The translations under genes and the position numbers were made by a program. The notes under the pieces are model-generated. The model did not search any database and was not told the DNA's origin. It worked only from the letters and a program-made list of their open reading frames with translations. Of a DNA stretch of 25,732 nt, positions 1-7,261 are shown piece by piece. Within the stretch, counting starts at the first letter, position 1. Every line of letters begins with the position of its first letter. This DNA is from an uncultured Dorea sp. (lineage in GTDB: Bacteria; Bacillota; Clostridia; Lachnospirales; Lachnospiraceae), in NCBI GenBank assembly GCA_910579335.1, contig CAJTUQ010000017.1, forward strand, positions 8,480 through 34,211, given 5' to 3'.

Positions 1-2
1 TA

Positions 3-71
3 TCAGATAAAGCAAGAATCGTTGGAAAAGGCGTCTTAAAGGCAATAGAGATGAGTTCGGGGAATGCCTGA
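3..71 (+). CDS. C-terminal tail of an unrecognised upstream gene (partial)
   Basis: The frame open from the left edge of the window ends at a TGA at 69-71 and encodes about 22 residues ending in ...LKAIEMSSGNA. It stops 22 bases before the start of the molybdenum hydroxylase gene, so the two could be co-transcribed. The fragment is too short to assign to a family. In related clusters this place often holds a purine-catabolic or FAD-subunit gene, but nothing in these residues shows that. It could also be a chance open frame. Confidence 0.4.
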   Translation, partial: SDKARIVGKGVLKAIEMSSGNA

Positions 72-93
72 ACTCCTTTAAGGAGGCGATAAG

Positions 94-2682
94 GTGGAAA
101 CGTATGCGTTTTATGTTAACGGTCAGTACGTTACAACAGAAAAAAAACAAACACTCTTACGATTTCTGCGGGATGAGCTGCAGATAACTTCCGTAAAGGA
201 CGGCTGCAGCCAGGGGGCGTGCGGCGCCTGTACGGTGATGATTGACGGCAGTACGGTAAAAGCCTGCGTGCCGTCGACAGACAGGCTGGAAGGAAAACAT
301 ATCCTGACCGTGGAAGGCTTAAGTGAATGGGAGAAACAGGTGTTTACTTATGCCTACGGCGAGGCGGGGGCGGTACAGTGCGGATTCTGCATACCGGGAA
401 TGGTCTTGTGTACGAAGGCGCTTCTGGATAAAAATCCGGAACCGTCCGAGGAAGAGATTCGCTATGCGCTCCGCAATAATTATTGCCGTTGTACCGGATA
501 TGTGAAAATTATAGAGGCAGTAAGGCTTTCTGCAAAAATCCTGCGGGAAGGGGTTCTGCCCAAGAAGAGCGGCGAGGACTGGAAGACGGGGTCAAGAGTC
601 CACCGACTGGACGTAGAGGAAAAAGTTCTGGGATATGGGAAATATCCGGATGATTACAATATAGAAGGTATGTGCTATGGCTCGGCTCTTAGAAGCAAAT
701 ATCCAAGAGCAAGGGTTCTGTCTATCGATACAGAGGCCGCAAAAGCGGTGCCGGGAGTGATAGCGGTGCTGACGGCAAAGGACATTCCGGGGGAAAACAA
801 AATCGGGCATTTAAAGCATGACCAGTATACGCTCATTCCCACGGGGGGCCTGACCCATTACCTGGGGGATGCGGTTGCGCTTGTGGCAGCAAAGGACATG
901 GAGACGGTGGAAAAGGCGAAGAAGCTCATTCGGGTAGAGTATGAAGTGCTTCCGGCAGTCCATAATATAGAAGAAGCCAAAGCTCCGGACGCCCCGAAGG
1001 TTTTTGACGAGGAAGAATCCAATGTGCTTACCCGTAAGCATGTAAGCCGGGGGAATGCAGAGGAGGCCATAAGAAGCGCAAAGCATGTGCTCGCAGAGCA
1101 CTTTGAAACGCCCTGGACAGAGCATGCATTTTTAGAGCCGGAATGTGCGGTAGCATACCCGGACGAGGACGGGGATATCATGATTCTCTCCACAGACCAG
1201 TCCGCATACTGTACCCGAAACGAGTGCGGAATGGTGCTTGGAACGGATAAGGTGAAAGTGGAAAATGCGCTGGTAGGAGGAGGATTTGGCGGGAAAGAGG
1301 ATATGACGGTCCAGCACCATGCGGCTCTACTTGCCTGGCATACAAAGCGCCCGGTAAAGGTTCGCTTAAGCAGGGCAGAGTCCCTGCTGATTCATCCGAA
1401 ACGCCACCATTTTGTCATGGATTTTATCATGGGGTGCGATGAGAACGGAAAAATTCTTGGCGTGAAGGCAAAAGTGGAATCCGATACAGGAGCCTTTGCG
1501 TCTCTGGGCGGGCCGGTTCTGGAAAGGGCATGCACTCATGCCGCCGGGCCTTATGCCTATGAAAACTTTGAAATCGAGGGTACGGCGTACTATACCAATA
1601 ATCCGCCGGCAGGAGCCTTCCGGGGCTTTGGGGTAACGCAGACCTGCTTTGCCACGGAGACGCTGCTTAATATGATGGCAGAAAAGATTGGGATTACCTC
1701 TTGGGAGATTCGTTATCGTAACGCTATCCGGCCGGGAGGAGTTCTGCCTAACGGACAGATTGTGGACGATTCCACCGGACTTGTGGAGACGCTGGAGGCG
1801 GTGAAGGAGGAGTATGACAGGGCGCTGAAAGAGGGAAAGCCGACAGGGATCGGCTGCGCGATGAAAAATGCCGGCGTGGGCGTCGGGATACCTGACTGGG
1901 GGCGTGTGAAATTGGTCGTAGAGGAGGACGGAAAGCTCCATATTTACACAGGGGCATCCTGTATCGGGCAGGGGCTTGGAACTGTGCTTGTACAGATGAT
2001 TGTCTCCCATACGGATCTTAAGAGAGAAGAGATTGTTTATGAGCGGAGCAACACATGGATTGCTCCGGATTCCGGCACGACTTCCGGCTCCCGGCAGACG
2101 CTGGTGACAGGAGAGGCATGTCTTAGGGCCTGCAGGAAACTGATGGAGGCAAAAAAGGACAAAATACCGCTAAAGGAGCTTGCCGGACGGGAATTTTACG
2201 GGGAATATCTTGCAAAAACAGACCCATTAGGGGCAGACGTAAAGAATCCGGTATCCCATGTGGCGTATGGATATGCGACGCAGATGTGTATACTGGATAA
2301 AAAGACGGGAAAGATTGAAAAGCTTGTGGCAGCCCACGATGTGGGCAAGGCGGTGAATCCTCTTTCCTGCGAGGGACAGATTGAAGGCGGAGTCGTCATG
2401 TCAATGGGCTATGCGCTCCGGGAGAACTATGCCATTGACGAAAACCTGAAGCCGGCAGACAAGTTCGGAACTCTGGGCCTGTTCCGCTCTCACGAGATTC
2501 CCATAATTCAGGCAATTGTAGTGGAAAAACCCGGACTTAAAGTAGCCGATGGCGCAATCGGCATCGGTGAGATTACGTCCATTCCCACAGCTCCTGCCAT
2601 TACGGATGCCTATTACTGGCTGGACGGGAAGAGACGGTTTAGCCTGCCCATTTCTGGTACGCCATATGAAAGGAAGGGATAA
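94..2682 (+). CDS. Molybdenum hydroxylase, xanthine dehydrogenase family, no FAD domain
   Basis: This is an 862-residue cytoplasmic molybdenum hydroxylase, probably hydroxylating xanthine or another purine. The N-terminal plant-type [2Fe-2S] domain has C38, C43, C46 and C58. The second [2Fe-2S] domain has C96, C99, C131 and C133. The rest is the molybdopterin-binding module, with GGGFGGKE (E402), GAFRGFG (R510), a GQG loop near residue 630 and the catalytic Glu in GIGE (E826). E402 and R510 align by motif with the substrate-binding Glu802/Arg880 of bovine xanthine oxidase, which aldehyde oxidases lack; that favours a purine substrate. There is no FAD domain, and the length fits the clostridial selenium-dependent xanthine dehydrogenase group, although selenium dependence cannot be read from sequence. 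The GTG start is set by AAGGAGG at 80-86. The next gene, 4 bases on, is a polyferredoxin and the likely electron acceptor. A nicotinate or aldehyde hydroxylase is a less likely alternative. Confidence 0.88.
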   Translation: METYAFYVNGQYVTTEKKQTLLRFLRDELQITSVKDGCSQGACGACTVMIDGSTVKACVPSTDRLEGKHILTVEGLSEWEKQVFTYAYGEAGAVQCGFCIPGMVLCTKALLDKNPEPSEEEIRYALRNNYCRCTGYVKIIEAVRLSAKILREGVLPKKSGEDWKTGSRVHRLDVEEKVLGYGKYPDDYNIEGMCYGSALRSKYPRARVLSIDTEAAKAVPGVIAVLTAKDIPGENKIGHLKHDQYTLIPTGGLTHYLGDAVALVAAKDMETVEKAKKLIRVEYEVLPAVHNIEEAKAPDAPKVFDEEESNVLTRKHVSRGNAEEAIRSAKHVLAEHFETPWTEHAFLEPECAVAYPDEDGDIMILSTDQSAYCTRNECGMVLGTDKVKVENALVGGGFGGKEDMTVQHHAALLAWHTKRPVKVRLSRAESLLIHPKRHHFVMDFIMGCDENGKILGVKAKVESDTGAFASLGGPVLERACTHAAGPYAYENFEIEGTAYYTNNPPAGAFRGFGVTQTCFATETLLNMMAEKIGITSWEIRYRNAIRPGGVLPNGQIVDDSTGLVETLEAVKEEYDRALKEGKPTGIGCAMKNAGVGVGIPDWGRVKLVVEEDGKLHIYTGASCIGQGLGTVLVQMIVSHTDLKREEIVYERSNTWIAPDSGTTSGSRQTLVTGEACLRACRKLMEAKKDKIPLKELAGREFYGEYLAKTDPLGADVKNPVSHVAYGYATQMCILDKKTGKIEKLVAAHDVGKAVNPLSCEGQIEGGVVMSMGYALRENYAIDENLKPADKFGTLGLFRSHEIPIIQAIVVEKPGLKVADGAIGIGEITSIPTAPAITDAYYWLDGKRRFSLPISGTPYERKG

Positions 2683-2686
2683 AGTG

Positions 2687-3184
2687 ATGGCTGTTAAGAA
2701 AAGCTTTCCTTACCGGGCGGCATTTGTAGCCTGTAAGGGATATTGCGGGACGGGAAAGGAATCACAGGATGCAGAAAACGCATGCAGATATGGGTGTATT
2801 GCCTGCGGAAAATGCGAAGAGGTCTGCCGATTCGGAGCCATTGCTGTCAGGGACAATGTGGCTTGTGTGGACGAAGAGCTGTGTATTGCCTGTAAAAGGT
2901 GTGTGAAAGAATGCCCGCAGGGGATTATTCGTATCCATGAGTGTGCGGATTACATAGCTGTGAAATGCTCGAATAAAGAGAAGGGAAAGACGGCTCTTTC
3001 CTGTGCTTCAAGCTGTATCGGCTGTGGCATATGTGAGAGAGTCTGCACGGCAGAGGCTATACGAGTGGTGGAGAATTGTGCTATGATTAATGAGGAACTT
3101 TGTCTAAGCTGCGGAATGTGTGCAGTGAAATGTCCGCGGCATGCGATTGTTGATCTGCGCGGTCTCCTGACAGAGTTAAGTTAG
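2687..3184 (+). CDS. RnfB-like polyferredoxin, probable electron partner of the hydroxylase
   Basis: This 165-residue protein is rich in cysteine and built from repeated [4Fe-4S] motifs. An N-terminal stretch (VACKGYCGTG, then CRYGCIACGKC) resembles the ferredoxin part of RnfB. It is followed by CIACKRCVKECP, CIGCGICERVC and CLSCGMCAVKCP, enough cysteines for about four [4Fe-4S] clusters arranged as two pairs. There is no signal peptide or membrane segment, so it should be soluble in the cytoplasm. The ATG at 2687 lies 4 bases after the hydroxylase stop, with AAGGAAGGGAT upstream serving as ribosome-binding site; a longer reading frame into the hydroxylase has no such site. The hydroxylase has only [2Fe-2S] centres and no flavin, so this protein probably carries its electrons onward. 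That role is inferred from position. Confidence 0.82.
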   Translation: MAVKKSFPYRAAFVACKGYCGTGKESQDAENACRYGCIACGKCEEVCRFGAIAVRDNVACVDEELCIACKRCVKECPQGIIRIHECADYIAVKCSNKEKGKTALSCASSCIGCGICERVCTAEAIRVVENCAMINEELCLSCGMCAVKCPRHAIVDLRGLLTELS

Positions 3185-3443
3185 CGGAAGAAAGATGTGT
3201 TATTATCATATAGATGTTCTTTGAGCAAAAGTATCTAAGTCGTCAGGATATGATACTGAGCCGGGATAAAGTTAAAGTTATCCCCAGGGTTCATGCGGAA
3301 ACAAAGGGGCCTTCCTTATTGAAAAAAAGAACACGAAGCAGTCGTATTGTACAAAAACAGTAGGGCGGACTTTGTGTCCGTCCATTTTTTTATGACAGGG
3401 GCAGAAATGTGTGAAGGGACATTCCTTATAAAAGGAGGAGCAG
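3185..3443 (+). promoter_or_regulatory. Structured 5' leader of the molybdenum cofactor operon (candidate riboswitch/attenuator)
   Basis: No gene is visible in these 259 bases. They contain a 7-bp perfect hairpin (GGGATAA at 3263-3269, TTATCCC at 3278-3284, 8-base loop) that is not followed by a T-run. A CCCC/GGGG pairing is possible just downstream (3282-3285 with 3306-3309). An intrinsic terminator at 3363-3391 lies about 50 bases before mobA. Structured RNA followed by a terminator just upstream of a biosynthetic operon is the usual layout of a transcription-attenuating riboswitch. Molybdenum cofactor riboswitches are known, but I could not match this sequence to that consensus. No convincing -35/-10 pair was found. 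The terminator could instead simply end the upstream operon. Confidence 0.45.
3363..3391 (+). terminator. Intrinsic terminator upstream of mobA
   Basis: An 8-bp stem (GGGCGGAC at 3363-3370 with GTCCGTCC at 3376-3383, one G-U pair) closes a 5-base loop. It is followed by an A and seven Ts at 3385-3391. This is a clear Rho-independent terminator shape. It lies about 180 bases after the polyferredoxin stop and about 50 bases before the mobA start, so it may act as an attenuator in the mobA leader or as the end of the upstream transcript. Confidence 0.75.
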
Positions 3444-4040
3444 ATGCAGGCAGAGGGATTAATTCTGGCGGGAGGCGGGAGTACAAGAATGGGAGGACTG
3501 CATAAAGGAAGCCTCCTGTATAGAAAAAAAACTTTTATACAGATACTGGAGGACGAGCTGAAAAAGGAAGCTACTCATGTAAGTATATCCTATGGGGCAA
3601 AAAGAAGAGAATATGCAGGGGAATGCAGCGTTATTATGGATTATTATCCAGGGTGCGGGCCTATTGGCGGAATCCATGCAGGGCTTCGGGAATGTAGGGG
3701 TGAATTTTTGCTGACGGCGGCCTGTGATATGCCGTTACTTAAGATTGAGCTATACCGGTATCTCTATGACACGCTCCTTGGGAAAGAAAAGATAGGGATT
3801 TCTTATGACGGGGCAGTTCCCATAGTGGACGGACGAATACACCCGCTGTCAGCGATTTACAGGAGACGGGCGGGCAGCAGAATGGAGGAGCAGATATTAG
3901 CCGGAAATTACCGCTTGACAGATGCGCTCAAGTGTATGAATATTTTGTATGCAGATGTAACAGAGCAGAAAGTATATGTGCAAATGCTCCGAAACATCAA
4001 CACGTTAAAGGAATATGAAAGGCTAATAAAATATGAGTAG
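3444..4040 (+). CDS. mobA: Molybdenum cofactor guanylyltransferase
   Basis: This 198-residue cytoplasmic nucleotidyltransferase attaches GMP to molybdopterin-bound molybdenum cofactor. The N-terminal signature LILAGGGSTRMG (residues 6-17) is followed by the conserved Lys of HKG at 21. GPIGGIHAGL and CDMP follow near residues 72 and 95, as in MobA. The LAGG form is typical of GTP-using MobA rather than CTP-using MocA (usually AAG). That is noteworthy because bacterial xanthine-dehydrogenase-family enzymes normally carry the cytosine dinucleotide form. The start is supported by AAAGGAGGAG just upstream. It is the first gene of a ten-gene cofactor and transport operon and overlaps moeA by 8 bases. 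Nucleotide specificity is not proven by motif alone. Confidence 0.85.
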   Translation: MQAEGLILAGGGSTRMGGLHKGSLLYRKKTFIQILEDELKKEATHVSISYGAKRREYAGECSVIMDYYPGCGPIGGIHAGLRECRGEFLLTAACDMPLLKIELYRYLYDTLLGKEKIGISYDGAVPIVDGRIHPLSAIYRRRAGSRMEEQILAGNYRLTDALKCMNILYADVTEQKVYVQMLRNINTLKEYERLIKYE

Positions 4041-5238
4041 TTTGATACTGAAACAGGCGCAGGAACTCCTGCTTGAAAGAGTGGAAAGAATAGAGGAGAC
4101 AGAGGAAATCGCTCTGCTGGACGGGGTGGGAAGAGTGCTTGCAAAAGATGTGCTGGCAGGCCATGACCAGCCTCCGTTTCCACGTTCTCCTCTTGACGGC
4201 TATGCAGTTAGAAGCGAGGATATCAAACAGGCGTCAAGGGAATGTCCGGTAAGGCTTACGGTGACGGAGGAGACGGATGCGGGCCATGTAAGTAAAGGGA
4301 AGGTAAAGGAAGGAACCGCTGTCAGAATCATGACGGGCGCGCCGATTCCTGAGGGGGCGGACTGTATCGTGCGGCAGGAGGATACGGATTACGGCGAGGA
4401 GACGGTGGAAATTTATGAAGCGGTGAAAGCCTTTGAAAATTATTGCTTTGCAGGAGAGGACTATAAAGCGGGCACAAGAATAATGAAAAGGAATCTGAGG
4501 CTTGGGCCGGTTGAAATCGGTATTCTTGCAAGTCTTGGCTCGGAGAAAGTACGTGTTTACCGAAAGCCGCGTGTTGCAGTACTTACAACAGGCGACGAGC
4601 TTGTGCTGCCAGGCAGGGAGCTTGAAGAAGGAAAGATTTATGATTCAAATCTGTATGCGGCGGTGACAAGGCTTAAAGCTCTTGGGGCGGAGGTCGTGCG
4701 ATACGGACATACAAGGGACGATACGAAGGAAACAGCAGAGTGGCTTAAGGAGACCGTGGGGAAGACGGACCTTATCATTACAACAGGAGGAGTTTCTGTC
4801 GGTAAAAAGGATATGATGCACCAGGTATTAGAATACCTGGGGGGTGAACGGATTTTCTGGAAAATTGCCATAAAACCAGGGATGCCGACTTTGTGCGGAC
4901 AGTATAAAGGAACCCTCCTGATCTGCCTGTCAGGAAACCCCTTTGGCGCTGCTGTAAATCTGGAGCTTTTAGTCCGCCCTGTTCTTTCTAAGCTGTTGGG
5001 CAGCAGGGAGCTGGATTTGAAAAGAATACCAGCAGTTTCAGAGAACGGCTTCCCAAAAGGAAGCAGGGTATCCCGATATGTCCGCGCATATTATGAAGAC
5101 GGAAGAGTTCGGATTCCGAAAGGGTCTAATGCTTCCGGCGTATTAAGCTCTATGTGCGGCTGCAACTGTCTGATTGAAATTCCGGCAGGTCCGGAGGGGC
5201 TTGAAAGGGGGGAAACCGTATGGGTTATTCTGATATAG
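4033..5238 (+). CDS. moeA: Molybdopterin molybdenumtransferase MoeA
   Basis: This 401-residue enzyme inserts molybdate into adenylylated molybdopterin, the last core step of cofactor synthesis. It shows the standard MoeA domain order. The N-terminal region has PPFPRSPLDGYAV (residues 47-59, catalytic-region Asp55). GAPIPEGAD follows at 102-110. The MogA-like domain has TTGDEL at 185-190, TTGGVSVGKKD at 250-260 and KPGMP at 281-285, then SGNPFGAAV at 300-308. A C-terminal beta domain follows at about 325-400. The length is normal for MoeA. The ATG overlaps the end of mobA by 8 bases, and its own 3' end overlaps mobB by 19 bases, both signs of translational coupling. Confidence 0.95.
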   Translation: MSSLILKQAQELLLERVERIEETEEIALLDGVGRVLAKDVLAGHDQPPFPRSPLDGYAVRSEDIKQASRECPVRLTVTEETDAGHVSKGKVKEGTAVRIMTGAPIPEGADCIVRQEDTDYGEETVEIYEAVKAFENYCFAGEDYKAGTRIMKRNLRLGPVEIGILASLGSEKVRVYRKPRVAVLTTGDELVLPGRELEEGKIYDSNLYAAVTRLKALGAEVVRYGHTRDDTKETAEWLKETVGKTDLIITTGGVSVGKKDMMHQVLEYLGGERIFWKIAIKPGMPTLCGQYKGTLLICLSGNPFGAAVNLELLVRPVLSKLLGSRELDLKRIPAVSENGFPKGSRVSRYVRAYYEDGRVRIPKGSNASGVLSSMCGCNCLIEIPAGPEGLERGETVWVILI

Positions 5239-5762
5239 CAGGAAAACAGAGGATTGTAGCTGTCTGCGGTGTGAAAAATTCCGGAAAAACGACGCTCCTT
5301 GAAAGGATTGTAAAGGAGCTTTCAAAAAGAGAGCTGAAAATAGCTGTGATTAAGCATGACGGCCATGATTTTTCGTGCGATATTCCGGGTACAGACAGTT
5401 ACCGGCTAAAAGAAGCCGGGGCATATGGCACGGCTGTATTTTCAGATGCAAGAGTATTTATCCATAAGACCGGGGCCGGAGACTATGCGAGAAGCCTGAT
5501 TGAAATGTTTCCGGAGGCGGACGTCATATTTCTGGAGGGGATGAAAGATACGGCGTTTCCTAAGATTGAGGTTATCAGAGAAGGCATATCAAGGCTTCCG
5601 GTTTCAAATCGAGAAGGAAGGTTTCTAATCGTGACGGACAAAAACCCTGGGGACTATGAGGAAGAAACGGCCCGGTTTGAAGAGATTGAGCAGATAGTGG
5701 ATCGGATACTCAGGCGGATATCTCCGGAGAAAAAGGCGGGGAAAGGAGTGAGTGAGAGATGA
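5220..5762 (+). CDS. mobB: Molybdopterin-guanine dinucleotide biosynthesis adaptor MobB
   Basis: This 180-residue P-loop GTPase-like protein is thought to assist MobA or cofactor delivery. The Walker A motif GVKNSGKTT lies near residues 15-23. KHDGHDF, the DIPGTDSYR motif and LEGMKDT follow, all typical of MobB. The start is preceded by an A/G-rich site (AAGGGGGGAAAC) inside the end of moeA, which it overlaps by 19 bases, and its last 4 bases overlap the next gene (ATGA). MobB is not essential for guanylylation in E. coli, so its exact task here is uncertain. Its presence with MobA supports production of a dinucleotide form of the cofactor. Confidence 0.92.
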   Translation: MGYSDIAGKQRIVAVCGVKNSGKTTLLERIVKELSKRELKIAVIKHDGHDFSCDIPGTDSYRLKEAGAYGTAVFSDARVFIHKTGAGDYARSLIEMFPEADVIFLEGMKDTAFPKIEVIREGISRLPVSNREGRFLIVTDKNPGDYEEETARFEEIEQIVDRILRRISPEKKAGKGVSER

Positions 5763-6790
5763 AGGAGATTTTAACTGTAGATGCTTTGGGGCATGTCCTT
5801 TGCCATGATGTGACCCAGATTATTAAAGGAGTGAAAAAGGACGCCGTGTTCCGTAAGGGGCATGTGATTACCAAGGAAGATATTCCGGTGCTTTTGCGCG
5901 CTGGCAAGGATCATATCTATGTGTGGGAGAAGGATGAGCATATGCTGCATGAAGATGAAGCGGCAAAGATATTGTATTCCCTGTGTGAAAATAAGTACAT
6001 GCACCCTTCAAAGGTAAAGGAAGGAAAGATTGAGGTCCTTGCAGACAGAAGCGGCCTTCTCAAAGTAGACAGGGAACGCCTGAATCTTCTTAACGGGCTG
6101 GGAGAGATGATGATTGCATCCAGGCATGGGAATTTTCCGGTAAAGGCAGGTGAAAGAATCGCAGGAACCAGAATTATTCCTCTTGTAATTGAAAAGGAAA
6201 AAATGGAGCGCGCAAAAAAGGTTTGCGAAGGAAAGCCTTTGTTCGAACTGAAGCCTTTTTTGAAGAAAAAGGCAGGAATCGTAACGACAGGAAATGAGGT
6301 GTATCATGGAAGAATCAAAGATACATTTACACCGGTAATCGAAGAGAAACTTGCAGAATATGATGTGGAAATTATTGGACGTGAAGTAACAGATGATAAT
6401 CATGAGAGGATTACCGGCTGTATTTTGAAATTATTGAGACAGGGGGCAGAGATGATTCTCTGTACGGGCGGGATGAGCGTGGACCCGGATGACCGTACGC
6501 CCCTTGCGATTAAAAATACGGGTGCAGATCTTATCACTTACGGCGCCCCGGTGCTTCCGGGAGCGATGTTCCTGCTGGCATATTATGAGGGAAGGGTTCC
6601 AATCATGGGACTGCCCGGCTGTGTGATGTATGCGAAACGCACAGTATTCGATCTGATACTTCCAAGAATCATGGCAGGCGAGAAATTAGGCGCAGAGGAT
6701 ATTACCGTATTGGGGGAAGGGGGACTCTGTCTGTCCTGTCCGGTATGTACATTCCCAAATTGCGGATTTGGAAAAGGAGGATGCAGATAG
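5759..6790 (+). CDS. MoeA-like molybdopterin-binding protein with cysteine-rich tail
   Basis: This 343-residue protein has a MogA/MoeA-type molybdopterin-binding domain in its second half, with VTTGNEV near residue 176, CTGGMSVDPDD near 238 and GLPGC near 281. The N-terminal half (KEILTVDALGHVLCHDV...) resembles a separate MoeA-like family common in Firmicutes rather than classical MoeA, which is encoded two genes upstream. The last 20 residues carry five cysteines, C324, C327, C330, C335 and C342 (CX2CX2CX4CX6C), which could bind a metal or Fe-S cluster or handle sulfur. It overlaps mobB by 4 bases and moaC starts immediately after its stop. It is probably a molybdopterin-handling protein specific to molybdenum hydroxylases; the exact reaction is unknown. 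Confidence 0.8.
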   Translation: MKEILTVDALGHVLCHDVTQIIKGVKKDAVFRKGHVITKEDIPVLLRAGKDHIYVWEKDEHMLHEDEAAKILYSLCENKYMHPSKVKEGKIEVLADRSGLLKVDRERLNLLNGLGEMMIASRHGNFPVKAGERIAGTRIIPLVIEKEKMERAKKVCEGKPLFELKPFLKKKAGIVTTGNEVYHGRIKDTFTPVIEEKLAEYDVEIIGREVTDDNHERITGCILKLLRQGAEMILCTGGMSVDPDDRTPLAIKNTGADLITYGAPVLPGAMFLLAYYEGRVPIMGLPGCVMYAKRTVFDLILPRIMAGEKLGAEDITVLGEGGLCLSCPVCTFPNCGFGKGGCR

Positions 6791-7261
6791 ATGGAATTTA
6801 CACATTTTGATGCGGGGGGCAATGCGGTAATGGTAGATGTGACAGAAAAAAAGGTTACGGTGCGAGAGGCGAAGGCAAGCGGGAGAATCCAGGTAAACCG
6901 AGAGATCTTTGAGGCAGTCAGGGAGGGTACTGCTTCAAAAGGGGATGTCGCCGGCACGGCCAGGATTGCTGGAATCATGGCGGTAAAGCGCACGTCGGAT
7001 CTGATTCCTTTATGCCATGTGCTGCCGATTACAAAAGCATCCGTTGATTTTCATATGATGGAAGATACCTGTGAGATAGAGGCTGTCTGTACCGTAAAGA
7101 CAACCGGCAGGACAGGTGTGGAGATGGAGGCTCTTACAGGGGTGTCTGTGGCTCTGCTCACCATTTATGATATGTGTAAGGCAATCGATAAGGGAATGGT
7201 CATTCAGGATATCTGCCTGGAAAGAAAGAGCGGCGGAAAGAGTGGTATATATGAGAGATAG
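6791..7261 (+). CDS. moaC: Cyclic pyranopterin monophosphate synthase MoaC
   Basis: This 156-residue cytoplasmic enzyme acts with MoaA to turn GTP into cyclic pyranopterin monophosphate, the first molybdenum cofactor intermediate. Family landmarks are all present: THFD near the N terminus, AGIMAVKRTSDLIPLCH around residues 58-74, TTGRTGVEMEALTGV and the IYDMCKAIDK motif with its conserved Asp and Lys, then the typical KSGGKSG end. The length matches the family. The ATG follows directly on the stop of the preceding gene, with AAAGGAGGATG as ribosome-binding site inside that gene. The 3' end overlaps moaA by 11 bases. Confidence 0.96.
   Translation: MEFTHFDAGGNAVMVDVTEKKVTVREAKASGRIQVNREIFEAVREGTASKGDVAGTARIAGIMAVKRTSDLIPLCHVLPITKASVDFHMMEDTCEIEAVCTVKTTGRTGVEMEALTGVSVALLTIYDMCKAIDKGMVIQDICLERKSGGKSGIYER

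Noticed and set aside
94..2682. Possible selenocysteine codon in the hydroxylase
   Set aside because: The frame has no internal TGA. In selenium-dependent xanthine dehydrogenases selenium is a labile cofactor ligand rather than encoded selenocysteine, so its use cannot be judged from the gene.
3194..3223. A 9-codon frame (MCYYHIDVL) at the start of the mobA leader, considered as a leader peptide
   Set aside because: There is no proper ribosome-binding site, no run of a relevant amino acid, and it is far from the terminator.
3263..3284. The GGGATAA/TTATCCC hairpin considered as a terminator of the polyferredoxin transcript
   Set aside because: It is not followed by a T-run; a better terminator occurs at 3363-3391. 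It is kept as part of the leader structure.
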